From Saccharothrix deserti (GTDB lineage Bacteria > Actinomycetota > Actinomycetes > Mycobacteriales > Pseudonocardiaceae): a stretch of 64,000 nt of DNA. The stretch's first letter is position 1. Every line of letters starts with the position of its first letter. The position numbers and the translations under genes are program-made. The DNA lies in NCBI RefSeq assembly GCF_009769385.1, contig NZ_VKAB01000002.1, forward strand, positions 62,001-126,000, written 5' to 3'. The notes under the pieces were generated by a model. That model had not been told where the DNA came from, searched no databases, and saw only the letters and a list, made by a program, of their open reading frames with translations. Positions 40,267 to 49,004 of the stretch are shown here, piece by piece.

Positions 40267-41235
40267 GTGCCCTGGTTCGACCTCTCCGAACAGGAACTGG
40301 CCCAGTACCGGACGAGCACCGCCGAGCCGGACAACCTCGACATGTGGTGGAAGTCGCGGCTGGAGGAGGCCCACGCCGCCGCGCTCCCGCCGGTGCTGAC
40401 GCCGTACGGGACCGACGCCTACGGACCGCTCTCGGTCTGGGACGTCGAGTTCTCCGGGTACGGCGGCGACCGGGTGCGCGGGTGGTACATCCGCCCGGCC
40501 GGTTCCGGCGTGGAGTCGCTGCCGACCGTCGTCTGCTACATCGGCTACGGCGGCGGGCGCGGGTTCCCGTCGGAGCACGCGTTGCTGCCGGCCGCCGGGT
40601 ACGCGGTGTTCGTGATGGACACCCGCGGCCAGGGCGGGCGCTGGGCCGTCGGCGCCACCCCGGATTCCGGGCACACCGGCCCCGAGTACCCCGGCGTGAT
40701 GACGCGCGGCATCGCCACCCCCGAGACGTACTACGTGACGCGGCTGATGGTGGACGCGGCCCGTGCCGTGGAGGTGGCCGCCTCGCTGGACGGGGTGGAC
40801 GAGACCAGGATCGCGGTGTCCGGCGGCAGCCAGGGCGGCGGGCTGGCGCTGGCCGCCGCCGCGCTGAACGGCGAAGCCGTGAAGGTGTGCCACTCGGACG
40901 TGCCCTTCCTGTGCGACTTCCAGCGGGCCGTCACGATCACCGGCTCGGACCCGTACGCGGAGATCTCCGCGTTCCTGTCGCAGCACGTCGACCTGATCCC
41001 CGCCGCGCTCGACACCCTGCGGTACGTGGACGGCGCGTTGCTGGCCAAGCGGATCACCGCGACCTCGCTGCTGAGCGTGGGTCTGATGGACGAGGTGTGC
41101 CCGCCGTCCACGGTGTACGCGGCGTACAACGAGATCACCGCGCCGAAGGAGATCGCGGTGTACCCGTTCAGCGGTCACGCCGTGCCGAGGGCGCACGACG
41201 AGCGCAGGCTCCGGCACCTGCGCGAACACCTCTGA
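40267..41235 (+). CDS. Acetylxylan esterase/cephalosporin-C deacetylase (CE7)
   Basis: 322 residues, no signal peptide, so intracellular, as expected for CE7. Alpha/beta hydrolase with nucleophile Ser in SGGSQGGGLA, Asp in VGLMDEVCPP and His in FSGHAVPRAHDE. The RGQGG motif (MDTRGQGGRW) of the family is present. It removes acetyl groups from imported xylo- or manno-oligosaccharides. GTG at 40267 with AAAGGGG upstream. Divergent from the LacI gene and preceded by its palindrome. Confidence 0.9.
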   Translation: MPWFDLSEQELAQYRTSTAEPDNLDMWWKSRLEEAHAAALPPVLTPYGTDAYGPLSVWDVEFSGYGGDRVRGWYIRPAGSGVESLPTVVCYIGYGGGRGFPSEHALLPAAGYAVFVMDTRGQGGRWAVGATPDSGHTGPEYPGVMTRGIATPETYYVTRLMVDAARAVEVAASLDGVDETRIAVSGGSQGGGLALAAAALNGEAVKVCHSDVPFLCDFQRAVTITGSDPYAEISAFLSQHVDLIPAALDTLRYVDGALLAKRITATSLLSVGLMDEVCPPSTVYAAYNEITAPKEIAVYPFSGHAVPRAHDERRLRHLREHL

Positions 41236-41410
41236 CCCCGGAAGCACGCTCCCTCTCGATCGGGTGAATTCCCGTGCATTCCCCCCGGATCGACCTATTC
41301 TCGATGACGGGCGTTTCGCGGCGGGTGAGCCGCAGCGCCCGTGATTCGGGGGGATCGCGTCTCGTTCACCATTGGTCCTCCCGGAGTGAACACTATTTCC
41401 TGGGGGAAAC

Positions 41411-41797
41411 GTGAATCGAATCCGACCAATGGTCGCCGTCCTCGTCGCCGCGGCGTGCGCGTTCGCGGCGCCGGGGGCCGCGTCGGCGGACCAGCGCACG
41501 TCGGTGGCCGCCGCCTCCGCACGCGCCAACGGCACCGCCGTCTTCGACGCCGACGGCGTGCGCATCCGGGAGACGCCGCGGCTCAACGGCCACGTCAACG
41601 GCTACGGCAACAACGGCCAGGGTGCCGACGTGTGGTGCGCCCGCGACGGCGACGTCGTCAACGGGGTGGCCACCTGGTACCGGCTGACCAACCGGGAGAC
41701 GGGGGTCACCGGGTGGGTGCACTACGACCTGCTCCGCGAGGTGTTCTGGACGAACCCCACCGGCGGGTGCGGATCGCGCGAGGGGGGAACGGCATGA
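41411..41797 (+). CDS. Small secreted SH3-like protein 1
   Basis: 128 residues from a GTG. Sec signal (MVAVLVAAACAFAAPGAASA), then a bacterial SH3-like fold (VRIRETPRLNGHVNGYGNNGQ, ATWYRLTNRETGVTGWVHYDLL). A Cys pair (WCARD and GGCGS) may form a disulfide. The last codons overlap the start of a second, similar protein (ATGA). SH3b domains usually bind cell-wall peptides; no catalytic domain is present. Role unknown. Confidence 0.75.
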   Translation: MNRIRPMVAVLVAAACAFAAPGAASADQRTSVAAASARANGTAVFDADGVRIRETPRLNGHVNGYGNNGQGADVWCARDGDVVNGVATWYRLTNRETGVTGWVHYDLLREVFWTNPTGGCGSREGGTA

Positions 41798-42174
41798 TTC
41801 GCAAGATGATGTCCGCCGGGTTCGCCTGCGCGGCACTGGGGTTGGTTCTCGTGGCGCCGAATGCCACCGCCGCGCCGGACGGGCGATCCGCGTCGCCGGC
41901 GGCGGGAATCGCGGCGGGAATCGCGGTGGATAACATCGCGGTGGAGAACTGGGTCACCGATTTCAAAGAACCGGGCGTGCGCATCCGCACCAGGCCGCGG
42001 CTCGACGCCACCGTGGTGGGGCTGGGCAACCCGGGTGACCGGGCAGGCGTCATCCAAGCGGTGGAAGGGGACGCGGTGACGTGCCCGGACGGCAGCCGCA
42101 CCACCGAGTGGCGGGAGCTGGCCAACTCGCGCACGGGCGTGACCGGCTTCGTCAGCATCTGTTACGTCTACTGA
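41794..42174 (+). CDS. Small secreted SH3-like protein 2
   Basis: 126 residues. Signal peptide (SAGFACAALGLVLVAPNATA) and an SH3-like domain with the same layout as its neighbour (VRIRTRPRLDATVVGLGNPGD, EWRELANSRTGVTGFVSI), including two cysteines (VTCPDG, SICYVY). GGGGGG upstream of the ATG at 41794. The pair looks like a tandem duplication that has diverged. Not recognised beyond the domain. Confidence 0.72.
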   Translation: MIRKMMSAGFACAALGLVLVAPNATAAPDGRSASPAAGIAAGIAVDNIAVENWVTDFKEPGVRIRTRPRLDATVVGLGNPGDRAGVIQAVEGDAVTCPDGSRTTEWRELANSRTGVTGFVSICYVY

Positions 42175-42223
42175 CCCGGCGGTGCTCGTCGCGCCCGACC
42201 CGGCGGTCTCCGGGGTGGGCGAA

Positions 42224-42257
42224 CCGCGAGGGGGCCACCGCCATAGCCCCCTCGCGG
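42224..42257. terminator. Terminator between SH3 pair and GH3
   Basis: CCGCGAGGGGGC (42224-42235) and GCCCCCTCGCGG (42246-42257), perfect 12-bp stem. A symmetrical stem between convergent genes can serve both directions. Confidence 0.8.
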
Positions 42258-42288
42258 CCTCCCGGTCAGTGGACTCGGAGGCTCTCCG

Positions 42289-42317
42289 GGGACCCCGGTA
42301 GCTCGGTCCGGGGTCCC
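42289..42317 (-). terminator. Second hairpin after GH3
   Basis: GGGACCCCGG (42289-42298) and CCGGGGTCCC (42308-42317), perfect 10-bp stem, 29 bases past the GH3 stop codon. Confidence 0.65.
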
Positions 42318-42345
42318 GCGTCCACGACCAGCTCGTGGCGGTGCT

Positions 42346-44646
42346 TCAGGAAGTCGTGACCGGGGTGACCAGCACCCGGTCGTGGCCGACCACCCGCGGT
42401 TCGCCCGTCACCCGGACCGACCGCTCCCAGCGGATGTCGTCGCTGGAGCAACCCACCAGCAGCACGACCTCGCCGGTCTCGACGATCCGCCGCCCGTCGC
42501 GGCCGGTGAACGAGGTGCGGTCGGCGTGCAGCCGGAACGTCACCCGCCGCTGCTCGCCCGCGTCCAGCTCGACCCGCGCGAAGCCGACGAGCTGGCGCAC
42601 CGGGCGCGTGACGCTCGCGACCGGGTCGTGCAGGTACAGCTGGACGACCTCCGCGCCGGGCCGGTCGCCGGTGTTGCGCACCAGGCACGACACCTCGACC
42701 TCGCCGTCGGACGGCAACTCCTCGCCGGCGGCGAAATCGGACAGCTCGAACGTCGTGTAGGACAGGCCGTGCCCGAACGGGAACGCGGGCGTCGGGTCGA
42801 CCGAGCTGGCACCGCCCTTGGCACCCAGCGGCGGGTGCAGGTAGGTGGTGGGCTGGGCGCCGGAGCCGCGCGGCACCTGCACGGGCAGCTTGCCGGACGG
42901 GTTGACGCGTCCGCTGAGCACGCCCGCGACCGCGCCGGCGCCCTCCTCACCGGGGAAGAACGCCTGCACGACCGCCGCCGGCCGGTAAGAACCCAGCGCG
43001 TACGGGCGGCCGGTCAGCAGCACCAGCACCACCGGCACGTCCTGCGCCAGCAACGCCTCCAGCAGCTCGCCCTGCACGCCCGGCAGCGACAGGTCTTCCG
43101 CGTCGCAGCCCTCACCGGACGTGCCGCGGCCGAACAGCCCGGCCCGGTCGCCGAGCACGGCCAGCACCACGTCGGCGTCCCTCGCCACGGCCACCGCGCC
43201 CTCGATGCCCGACCGGTCGTCCCCGTCGACCTCGCAGCCCTTGGCGGTGGTGACCGTCGCGGCCGGGAACTCCTTCAGCACGGCCTGCGCCATCGTGTCC
43301 ATCTCCACGCCCAGCGGCACGTCGGGGTGCTGCACGCCGACGTGGTTCGGGAAGGCGTAGCAGCCCATCAACGCCAGCAGGTCGTCCGCGCACGGCCCCA
43401 CCACGGCGAGCTTCGACGCACCGAGCGGCAGCACGCCGGACGCGTTGTCCAGCAGCACCACGGAACGCTCGGCCATCGTGCGGGCCAGGTCGCGCAACGC
43501 GGGCGGGTCGAGGTCGACCGGCTCGCCGCGCAGCACGGCGGGCGACTCGGGCCGGTAGTCCTCGTCCAGCAGGCCGAGTTCGCACTTCTGGGTGAGCACG
43601 CGGGTCACCGCGCGGTCCACCAGCCCCTCGTCCACCACACCGGACCGCACCAGTTCGGCGAGCGGCTCGCCGTAGCAGCGCACGCTGGGCAGCTCCACGT
43701 CCACGCCGGCGGCCAGCGCCAACGCGGCGGCCTCACCCGGCGAGCCCGCGATGCCGTGCGCGGTCTCCAGGAACGACACCGCGAAGTAGTCCGCGACCAC
43801 CACGCCGTCGAAGCCCCACTGGTCCCGCAGCAGGTCGGTGAGCAGCGACGGGTCCGCGGCCGGCGGCACGCCGTCCACCTCGGCGTAGGACTGCATGACC
43901 GATCGAGCGCCACCCAGGCGCAGCGCCATCTCGAACGGCGGCAGCACCACGTCGGCGAACTCGCGCGGGCCCATGTGCACCGGCGCGTGGTTGCGCCCGC
44001 CGGCCGAGGCCGAGTACCCCGCGAAGTGCTTGAGCGTGGCCACGATCCCGCTGGACTCCAGGCCCCTGGTGTACGCCGCACCGAGGAGACCCACGAGGTA
44101 CGGGTCCTCGCCGATGGTCTCCTCGGTGCGCCCCCAGCGCGGATCTCGCGACACGTCCAACACCGGCGCCAATCCCTGGTGGACGCCGACGTCGCGCATC
44201 GCGAGACCGACCTCGTGCGCCATCCGCTCGACCGTCTCGGGGTCGAACGAGGCGCCCCACGCGAGCGGGGTCGGGAAGACGGTGGCCTGCCAGGCGGTGA
44301 ACCCGGACAGGCACTCCTCGTGCGCCATGGCCGGGATGCCGAACCGGGTGTTGGCCACCAGCCTGCGCTGCGTCTCGGCCAGCACCTTCGCGCCGACCAG
44401 CGGGTCGACCGGCCCGGTGCCGAACACGCGGGTCAGCTGGCCGAGGCCGGGCTTGGTCAGCTCGTCCCACGGCGGCAGCGGCTCGGCGAACTCGTGCTGC
44501 GCGGGCGCCACCTCCTGGTCGGTCTCCGAGATGCCCACCCACACGCCGACCAGCTGGGCCAGCTTCTCCTCCAGGGTCAGCTCGGCCAGCAGGGCGGCGA
44601 CCCGCTCACCGGTCGGCCTTCCGGGGTCGGCCCAGGTGTTCAGCAC
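42346..44646 (-). CDS. GH3 glycoside hydrolase (beta-xylosidase/beta-glucosidase), intracellular
   Basis: 766 residues without signal peptide. N-terminal barrel with the KHFAGY motif (ATLKHFAGYSASAGGRNH) and nucleophile Asp in VVVADYFAVSF (about 284), an alpha/beta sandwich, and a C-terminal FN3-like domain (AEVVQLYLHDPVAS). The GTG at 44646 overlaps the LacI stop by 7 bases and has AAGGAG upstream, so enzyme and regulator are coupled. Near-neighbours in actinomycetes hydrolyse imported xylobiose or other beta-oligosaccharides. Substrate choice is inferred from the adjacent importer. Confidence 0.9.
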   Translation of the reverse strand: MLNTWADPGRPTGERVAALLAELTLEEKLAQLVGVWVGISETDQEVAPAQHEFAEPLPPWDELTKPGLGQLTRVFGTGPVDPLVGAKVLAETQRRLVANTRFGIPAMAHEECLSGFTAWQATVFPTPLAWGASFDPETVERMAHEVGLAMRDVGVHQGLAPVLDVSRDPRWGRTEETIGEDPYLVGLLGAAYTRGLESSGIVATLKHFAGYSASAGGRNHAPVHMGPREFADVVLPPFEMALRLGGARSVMQSYAEVDGVPPAADPSLLTDLLRDQWGFDGVVVADYFAVSFLETAHGIAGSPGEAAALALAAGVDVELPSVRCYGEPLAELVRSGVVDEGLVDRAVTRVLTQKCELGLLDEDYRPESPAVLRGEPVDLDPPALRDLARTMAERSVVLLDNASGVLPLGASKLAVVGPCADDLLALMGCYAFPNHVGVQHPDVPLGVEMDTMAQAVLKEFPAATVTTAKGCEVDGDDRSGIEGAVAVARDADVVLAVLGDRAGLFGRGTSGEGCDAEDLSLPGVQGELLEALLAQDVPVVLVLLTGRPYALGSYRPAAVVQAFFPGEEGAGAVAGVLSGRVNPSGKLPVQVPRGSGAQPTTYLHPPLGAKGGASSVDPTPAFPFGHGLSYTTFELSDFAAGEELPSDGEVEVSCLVRNTGDRPGAEVVQLYLHDPVASVTRPVRQLVGFARVELDAGEQRRVTFRLHADRTSFTGRDGRRIVETGEVVLLVGCSSDDIRWERSVRVTGEPRVVGHDRVLVTPVTTS

Positions 44647-45629
44647 GGCGGCTCCTTCGTTGACGATCGGACGACGAGTTCGGTGGCCAGTTCCACCCGC
44701 TCGGTCTCCACCGGGCGGCCCGCGATCAGGTCGGCGAGCATGCGGCCCGCGTGGCGACCCATCTCCGTTAACGGCTGGCGCACGGTGGTGAGGGCGGGCG
44801 ACGACCACACCGCGACCGGCAGGTCGTCGAACCCGACGACGCTCAGGTCCCGCGGCACCGACAGCCCGACGACCCTGGCCGCCTCGATCGCGCCCAGCGC
44901 CTGTTCGTCGTTGCCCGCGAAGATCGCCGTCGGCCGCTCCGGCAGCGCCAGCAGCTCGGCCGCGCGGCGGAACCCGCCCTCGTGCTTGAAATCGCCGTGC
45001 TTGACCAGCTCGGCGGTGAACGGGATGCCCGCCCGGTCCAGTGCGGCGCGGTAGCCGTCGACCCGCGCCCGGCTGCACAGCATCCCGGCCGGTCCGCCGA
45101 TGACGCCGACCCGGCGGTGGCCGAGTCGCAGCAGGTGTTCGGTGGCGGCCAGACCGCCGGCCCAGTTGGTCGCGCCGACGCTCGGCACGTTCGGCTGCGG
45201 CAGGTCGACCGGGTCGATGACCACGACCGGGATGCGGGAGTCGGCCAGCACCCGGCGGTCGGCGGCGGTGAGCTGGGAGGTGACCAGCAGCGCGCCCGCG
45301 CGCCTGGCCTCGACCAGCGACGCCGCCCACGACGTGTGCTGACGGGGTTTGTCGGTGGACGACACCACCACGTGCAGTCCGGTGTCGACGACACCGCGGA
45401 TGATCTCCACCGCCCAAGGGCTGTCCAGGGCGGTGAACACGAGGTCCACCAGCAGGTGACCGGAGGCCCGACGGGACCCCACCGGCACGTAGTCGTATTC
45501 GGCGAGCAACTGCCGCACGCGAGCCCTGGTCTCCGCGCCGACGTCGTCCTTCCCGTTCAGGACTTTGGACACCGTCGGGAGGGACACCCCCGCTGCTGCG
45601 GCAATCGTGGCCAACGTGGCTCGACGCAT
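44640..45629 (-). CDS. LacI-family regulator (BxlR-like)
   Basis: 329 residues. HTH ATLATIAAAAGVSLPTVSKV at the N-terminus and effector domain (VPSVGATNWAGGLAATEHL, LSVVGFDDLPVAVW). ATG at 45629. It is closely similar over its length to the second LacI protein at 49005, including the GATNW and SRARVDGYRAAL stretches. It is divergent from the importer genes. CGAAAC half-sites at 45644-45649 and 45655-45660 sit just upstream, so it likely represses itself, GH3 and the importer. Confidence 0.9.
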   Translation of the reverse strand: MRRATLATIAAAAGVSLPTVSKVLNGKDDVGAETRARVRQLLAEYDYVPVGSRRASGHLLVDLVFTALDSPWAVEIIRGVVDTGLHVVVSSTDKPRQHTSWAASLVEARRAGALLVTSQLTAADRRVLADSRIPVVVIDPVDLPQPNVPSVGATNWAGGLAATEHLLRLGHRRVGVIGGPAGMLCSRARVDGYRAALDRAGIPFTAELVKHGDFKHEGGFRRAAELLALPERPTAIFAGNDEQALGAIEAARVVGLSVPRDLSVVGFDDLPVAVWSSPALTTVRQPLTEMGRHAGRMLADLIAGRPVETERVELATELVVRSSTKEPPC

Positions 45630-45643
45630 GTGGCCGATAGTAT

Positions 45644-45660
45644 CGAAACTCGATCGAAAC
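45644..45660. promoter_or_regulatory. Paired CGAAAC half-sites before the LacI-GH3 operon
   Basis: CGAAAC at 45644-45649 and 45655-45660, 11 bp apart, 15-31 bases before the LacI start. The same half-site pair occurs before the importer and before the second LacI gene. Confidence 0.6.
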
Positions 45661-45717
45661 ACAAGAGTGACCGTTTGACGTGCATAAACGTCACCTGGAC
45701 GCGCCAATTGGTGATGC

Positions 45718-45746
45718 TTGACACGCATCGGGCACGGGCCTAGGGT
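45718..45746 (+). promoter_or_regulatory. Sigma-70-type promoter of the xylo-oligosaccharide importer
   Basis: TTGACA (45718-45723), a 17-base spacer, then TAGGGT (45741-45746). The predicted start of transcription near 45753 lies just before the operator at 45763. Confidence 0.65.
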
Positions 45747-45762
45747 CTGCGCAAGTCGTGGA

Positions 45763-45780
45763 TGTTTCGAAATGTTTCGT
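45763..45780. promoter_or_regulatory. LacI-type operator downstream of the importer promoter
   Basis: GTTTCG at 45764-45769 and 45774-45779, 10 bp apart, with a TTTCGAAA palindrome at 45765-45772. Its place directly after the -10 box fits roadblock repression by either LacI neighbour. Confidence 0.7.
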
Positions 45781-45822
45781 TGCCACGAACATTCCGCAGC
45801 GTGGCAGAAGGGTGGCGGTCCA

Positions 45823-47118
45823 ATGTCCCGCCGTTCATGGGTGCGTCCCCTCCTCGCGATGGGGCTCGTCGCCGTGACCGCAGTGGTGTCCGCGTGTGGA
45901 ACGTCCGGTCCGGGCGAGTCCAACGCCGGTTCCCTGAAGATCTGGGCCCTCGAGGACCCGGTGCTCAACAAGATCGAACAGAAGTCGATCGACTCGTTCA
46001 AGGCGAGCGGTGGCAACGCCTCGCTGGAGACGTTCGGCAACGACCCGTACAAGCAGCGACTCCGGGTGGCCATGGGCTCGCCCCAGGCCCCCGACCTGTT
46101 CTTCAACTGGGGTGGGGGCAACCTCAAGGAGTACGTCGACGCCGGCAAGGTCGCCGACCTGACCTCCGTGCTGGAGGAGAACAAGGCCGCCAAGGACGCG
46201 TTCATCCCCAGCGTGCTGGACGGCGCGAAGCTCGACGGCAAGTACTACGGGGTACCGATGCGCGGTATGCAGCCGGTGCTGCTGTTCTTCAACAAGAAGG
46301 TCTTCAAGGACGCCGGCGTGGAGCCGCCGACCACGTGGGACCAGCTGCTCACGCTCGTGGACACCTTCAAGGCGAAGAACATCACCCCGATCGCCCTGGC
46401 CGGCAGCCAGGCGTGGACCGAGTTGATGTGGGCCGAGTACGTGCTCGACCGCTTCGCGGGCCACGAGGTGTTCAAGAACATCCGGGACAACGGCCCCGCG
46501 GGCTGGAAGGACCCGGCCGTGGTCCAGGCCATGGCCAAGCTCAAGGAGCTCATCGACCGGGGCGGCTTCGGTCAGAGCTTCGCGTCCGTCGCCTACGACG
46601 CCGGTGGCGCCTCGACGCTCCTCGCCCAGGACAAGGCCGCGATGCACCTCATGGGTACCTGGGAGTACACCAACCAGCTCGACCAGAGCCCGGACTTCGT
46701 CAAGCAGGGCAACCTGGGCTGGGTGGCGTTCCCGTCGATCCCCGGCGGCAAGGGCGACCCGTCGAACCTGGTGGGCAACGTGAGCAACTTCTACTCCGCG
46801 ACCGCGGACTCGAAGAGCCTGGACGCGGCGAAGAAGTTCGTCACGACCACGCTCCACGAGGACTCCTACGTCGACGCGCTGATCGAGGCCGGCGACGTGC
46901 CGCCGGTCGTGGGCGCCGAGGAGAAGCTGAAGAAGTCCCCGAACCCCGAGTACGCGTCGTTCATCTACGAACTGGTGCTGGACACGAAGAACTTCCAGCT
47001 GTCCTGGGACCAGGACCTGCCCGCCGACGACGCCACGTTCATGCTGACCCAGCTCCAGGAGTTCTTCCTGGGCAAGGTCTCGCCGCAGCAGTTCGTCGAC
47101 GCGGTGGCCGCGCGCTGA
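45823..47118 (+). CDS. Sugar-binding lipoprotein, BxlE-like
   Basis: 431 residues from the ATG at 45823 (AAGGGTGG upstream); an open upstream extension lacks signal-peptide logic. Lipobox VVSACGTSG after an n-region rich in arginine. Family-1 solute-binding fold (LKIWALEDPVLNKIE, QAPDLFFNWGGGNLKEY). The GH3 and LacI context points to xylobiose or another short beta-oligosaccharide. Its stop overlaps the MalF-type permease start (TGATG). Confidence 0.9.
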   Translation: MSRRSWVRPLLAMGLVAVTAVVSACGTSGPGESNAGSLKIWALEDPVLNKIEQKSIDSFKASGGNASLETFGNDPYKQRLRVAMGSPQAPDLFFNWGGGNLKEYVDAGKVADLTSVLEENKAAKDAFIPSVLDGAKLDGKYYGVPMRGMQPVLLFFNKKVFKDAGVEPPTTWDQLLTLVDTFKAKNITPIALAGSQAWTELMWAEYVLDRFAGHEVFKNIRDNGPAGWKDPAVVQAMAKLKELIDRGGFGQSFASVAYDAGGASTLLAQDKAAMHLMGTWEYTNQLDQSPDFVKQGNLGWVAFPSIPGGKGDPSNLVGNVSNFYSATADSKSLDAAKKFVTTTLHEDSYVDALIEAGDVPPVVGAEEKLKKSPNPEYASFIYELVLDTKNFQLSWDQDLPADDATFMLTQLQEFFLGKVSPQQFVDAVAAR

Positions 47119-47972
47119 TGTCGTCCCAACGGCCCTCGGCCTGGTATGCCGTCCCGGCGTTCGGGTTCTTCGCCCTGTTCGCGGCGTTGCCCATGCTGCT
47201 GGTGATCTACCTGAGCTTCACCGCTTGGGACAGTCTGGGCACGCCGCAGCTCAACGGGGGCGAGAACTGGGCCCGGTTACTCGACGACGCCGAGGCGCGC
47301 GCCTCGGTGTGGCGGACCCTGGTGCTGATGGTCGTGTCGTGGCTCGTCCAGACCCCGATCGCGTTGCTGATCGGGGTCTGGGCGGCAGGCAAGCAGCGGT
47401 CCCGGGCGGTGCTCAGCTCGATCTTCTTCCTGCCGCTGCTGCTGTCCACGACCGCCATCGCGTTGTTGTGGAACGCGCTGATGGAGCCGAACTTCGGCGC
47501 GTTCGTCGGCGGCCCGCTGTTCCTGGGCGACCCCGACATCGCGCTCTACACGGTGGTGCTCGTCATCTCCTGGCAGTTCATCCCGTTCCACACCCTGCTC
47601 TACCAGGGCGCGGCACGGGCGGTGCCGCCCTCGCTGTACGAGGCGGCGACCATCGACGGCGCCTCGCGGGTGGGCAAGTTCCGGCACATCACGCTGCCGC
47701 AGCTGCGGTACACCATCGTCACGTCGTCGGTGCTGATGCTGGTCGGCTCGCTGACCACGTTCGACACCGTGCTGATCCTGACCGGCGGCGGACCGGGCAC
47801 CGCGACCCGCATCCTGCCGCTGCACATGTACATCACCGGCTTCAAGGGATTCGAGATGGGCTACGCGAGCGCGATCGCGGTCGTGCTGGTCGTGCTCGGC
47901 ACCGCGCTGTCGCTCGCGGTCATGCGCTGGAGCGGTTTCCGCTCGATGAGCAGCCAGCAGGAGGGGTCGTGA
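47118..47972 (+). CDS. Sugar ABC importer permease, MalF/CUT1 type
   Basis: 284 residues, six predicted membrane segments and the EAA loop PSLYEAATIDGASRVGKF. The ATG at 47118 shares its A with the previous stop codon (TGATG). The stop overlaps the partner permease (GTGA). No ATPase gene follows, so a shared ATPase is required. Confidence 0.92.
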   Translation: MSSQRPSAWYAVPAFGFFALFAALPMLLVIYLSFTAWDSLGTPQLNGGENWARLLDDAEARASVWRTLVLMVVSWLVQTPIALLIGVWAAGKQRSRAVLSSIFFLPLLLSTTAIALLWNALMEPNFGAFVGGPLFLGDPDIALYTVVLVISWQFIPFHTLLYQGAARAVPPSLYEAATIDGASRVGKFRHITLPQLRYTIVTSSVLMLVGSLTTFDTVLILTGGGPGTATRILPLHMYITGFKGFEMGYASAIAVVLVVLGTALSLAVMRWSGFRSMSSQQEGS

Positions 47973-48787
47973 AGTCTCGTCCCAACTGGCCCGCCGGGCT
48001 GTTCGCCCTGGTGTGGCTGGCGATCGTGGTCGGACCGCTGCTCTACCTGGTCACGGTGTCGCTGCGCTCCCGTGCCGAGTACCTCGGCAAGAGCGCGTGG
48101 GAGATACCGGACGCGTTGACGCTGGACAACTACGTCACCGTGCTGACCGGCAACTTCAGCCAGTACCTGCTGAACAACGTGATCGTGACCGTGGCGACGG
48201 TGGCGATCGTGGTGCTGGTGACCGTGCCCGCCGCCTACGCGGTGGTGCGCAACACCAGCCCGTTCCTGCAGCGCGGGTTCACCCTGCTCCTGATGGGGCT
48301 GGCGATCCCCGCGCAGGCCACGATCATCCCGGTGTACCTGATGATCACCCGGATGCGGCTGTACGACACGCTGACCGCGGTCATCCTGCCGACGGCGGCG
48401 TTCGCGCTGCCGGTGGCGATGCTGGTGCTGGTCAACAGCCTGCGCGACGTGCCGCGCGAGCTGTACGAGGCGCAGGCCATCGACGGCGCGGGCCCCCTGC
48501 GGGTGCTGGTGTCGTTGGTCCTGCCGCTGGCGCGGCCCGCGATCATGACCGTCGTCGTCTACACGGCGCTCAACGCGTGGAACGGGTTCCTCTTCCCGTT
48601 GGTGCTCACCCAGTCGGAATCGTCGCGGGTGCTCACCCTCGGGTTGTGGGACTACCAGGGGCAGTTCGGCACCAACGTGCCCGCGCTGCTCGCGGCCGTG
48701 ACGTTGTCCGTGCTGCCGATCTTCGCGGTGTACCTGATCGGGCGGCGGTTCCTGCTCAGCGGCCTGACGGCCGGTTTCGGCAAGTGA
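47969..48787 (+). CDS. Sugar ABC importer permease, MalG/CUT1 type
   Basis: 272 residues, six predicted membrane segments, EAA loop RELYEAQAIDGAGPLRVL. GTG start inside the previous stop with GAGGGG upstream. Last gene of the three-gene importer operon, followed by a strong terminator. Confidence 0.92.
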   Translation: MKSRPNWPAGLFALVWLAIVVGPLLYLVTVSLRSRAEYLGKSAWEIPDALTLDNYVTVLTGNFSQYLLNNVIVTVATVAIVVLVTVPAAYAVVRNTSPFLQRGFTLLLMGLAIPAQATIIPVYLMITRMRLYDTLTAVILPTAAFALPVAMLVLVNSLRDVPRELYEAQAIDGAGPLRVLVSLVLPLARPAIMTVVVYTALNAWNGFLFPLVLTQSESSRVLTLGLWDYQGQFGTNVPALLAAVTLSVLPIFAVYLIGRRFLLSGLTAGFGK

Positions 48788-48792
48788 AGCCC

Positions 48793-48825
48793 GGCTCGGG
48801 CCCGACTCTCCCACGGGCCCGAGCC
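48793..48825 (+). terminator. Terminator of the importer operon
   Basis: GGCTCGGGCCCG (48793-48804) and CGGGCCCGAGCC (48814-48825), perfect 12-bp stem with a 9-base loop, 6 bases after the last stop codon. Confidence 0.85.
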
Positions 48826-48883
48826 ACCCACTTGCGCGTTCCGGTAACGTTGCCGGCACACCAGTCGAGACGGGTGTTCGACA

Positions 48884-48910
48884 GTTTCGAATACAACCCC
48901 GATTGTTTCG
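48884..48910. promoter_or_regulatory. Paired GTTTCG half-sites before the second LacI gene
   Basis: GTTTCG at 48884-48889 and 48905-48910, 21 bp apart (two helical turns), about 95-121 bases upstream of the LacI start. Confidence 0.55.
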
Positions 48911-49004
48911 ATCGTGTTAACTGGTCACCCCGTGACCGACACCCCACCACGCCACCCCCGCTTGAAGCGGCCGGAACTGCGCAGGGCTGTCGTAGACTGC
49001 CCTC

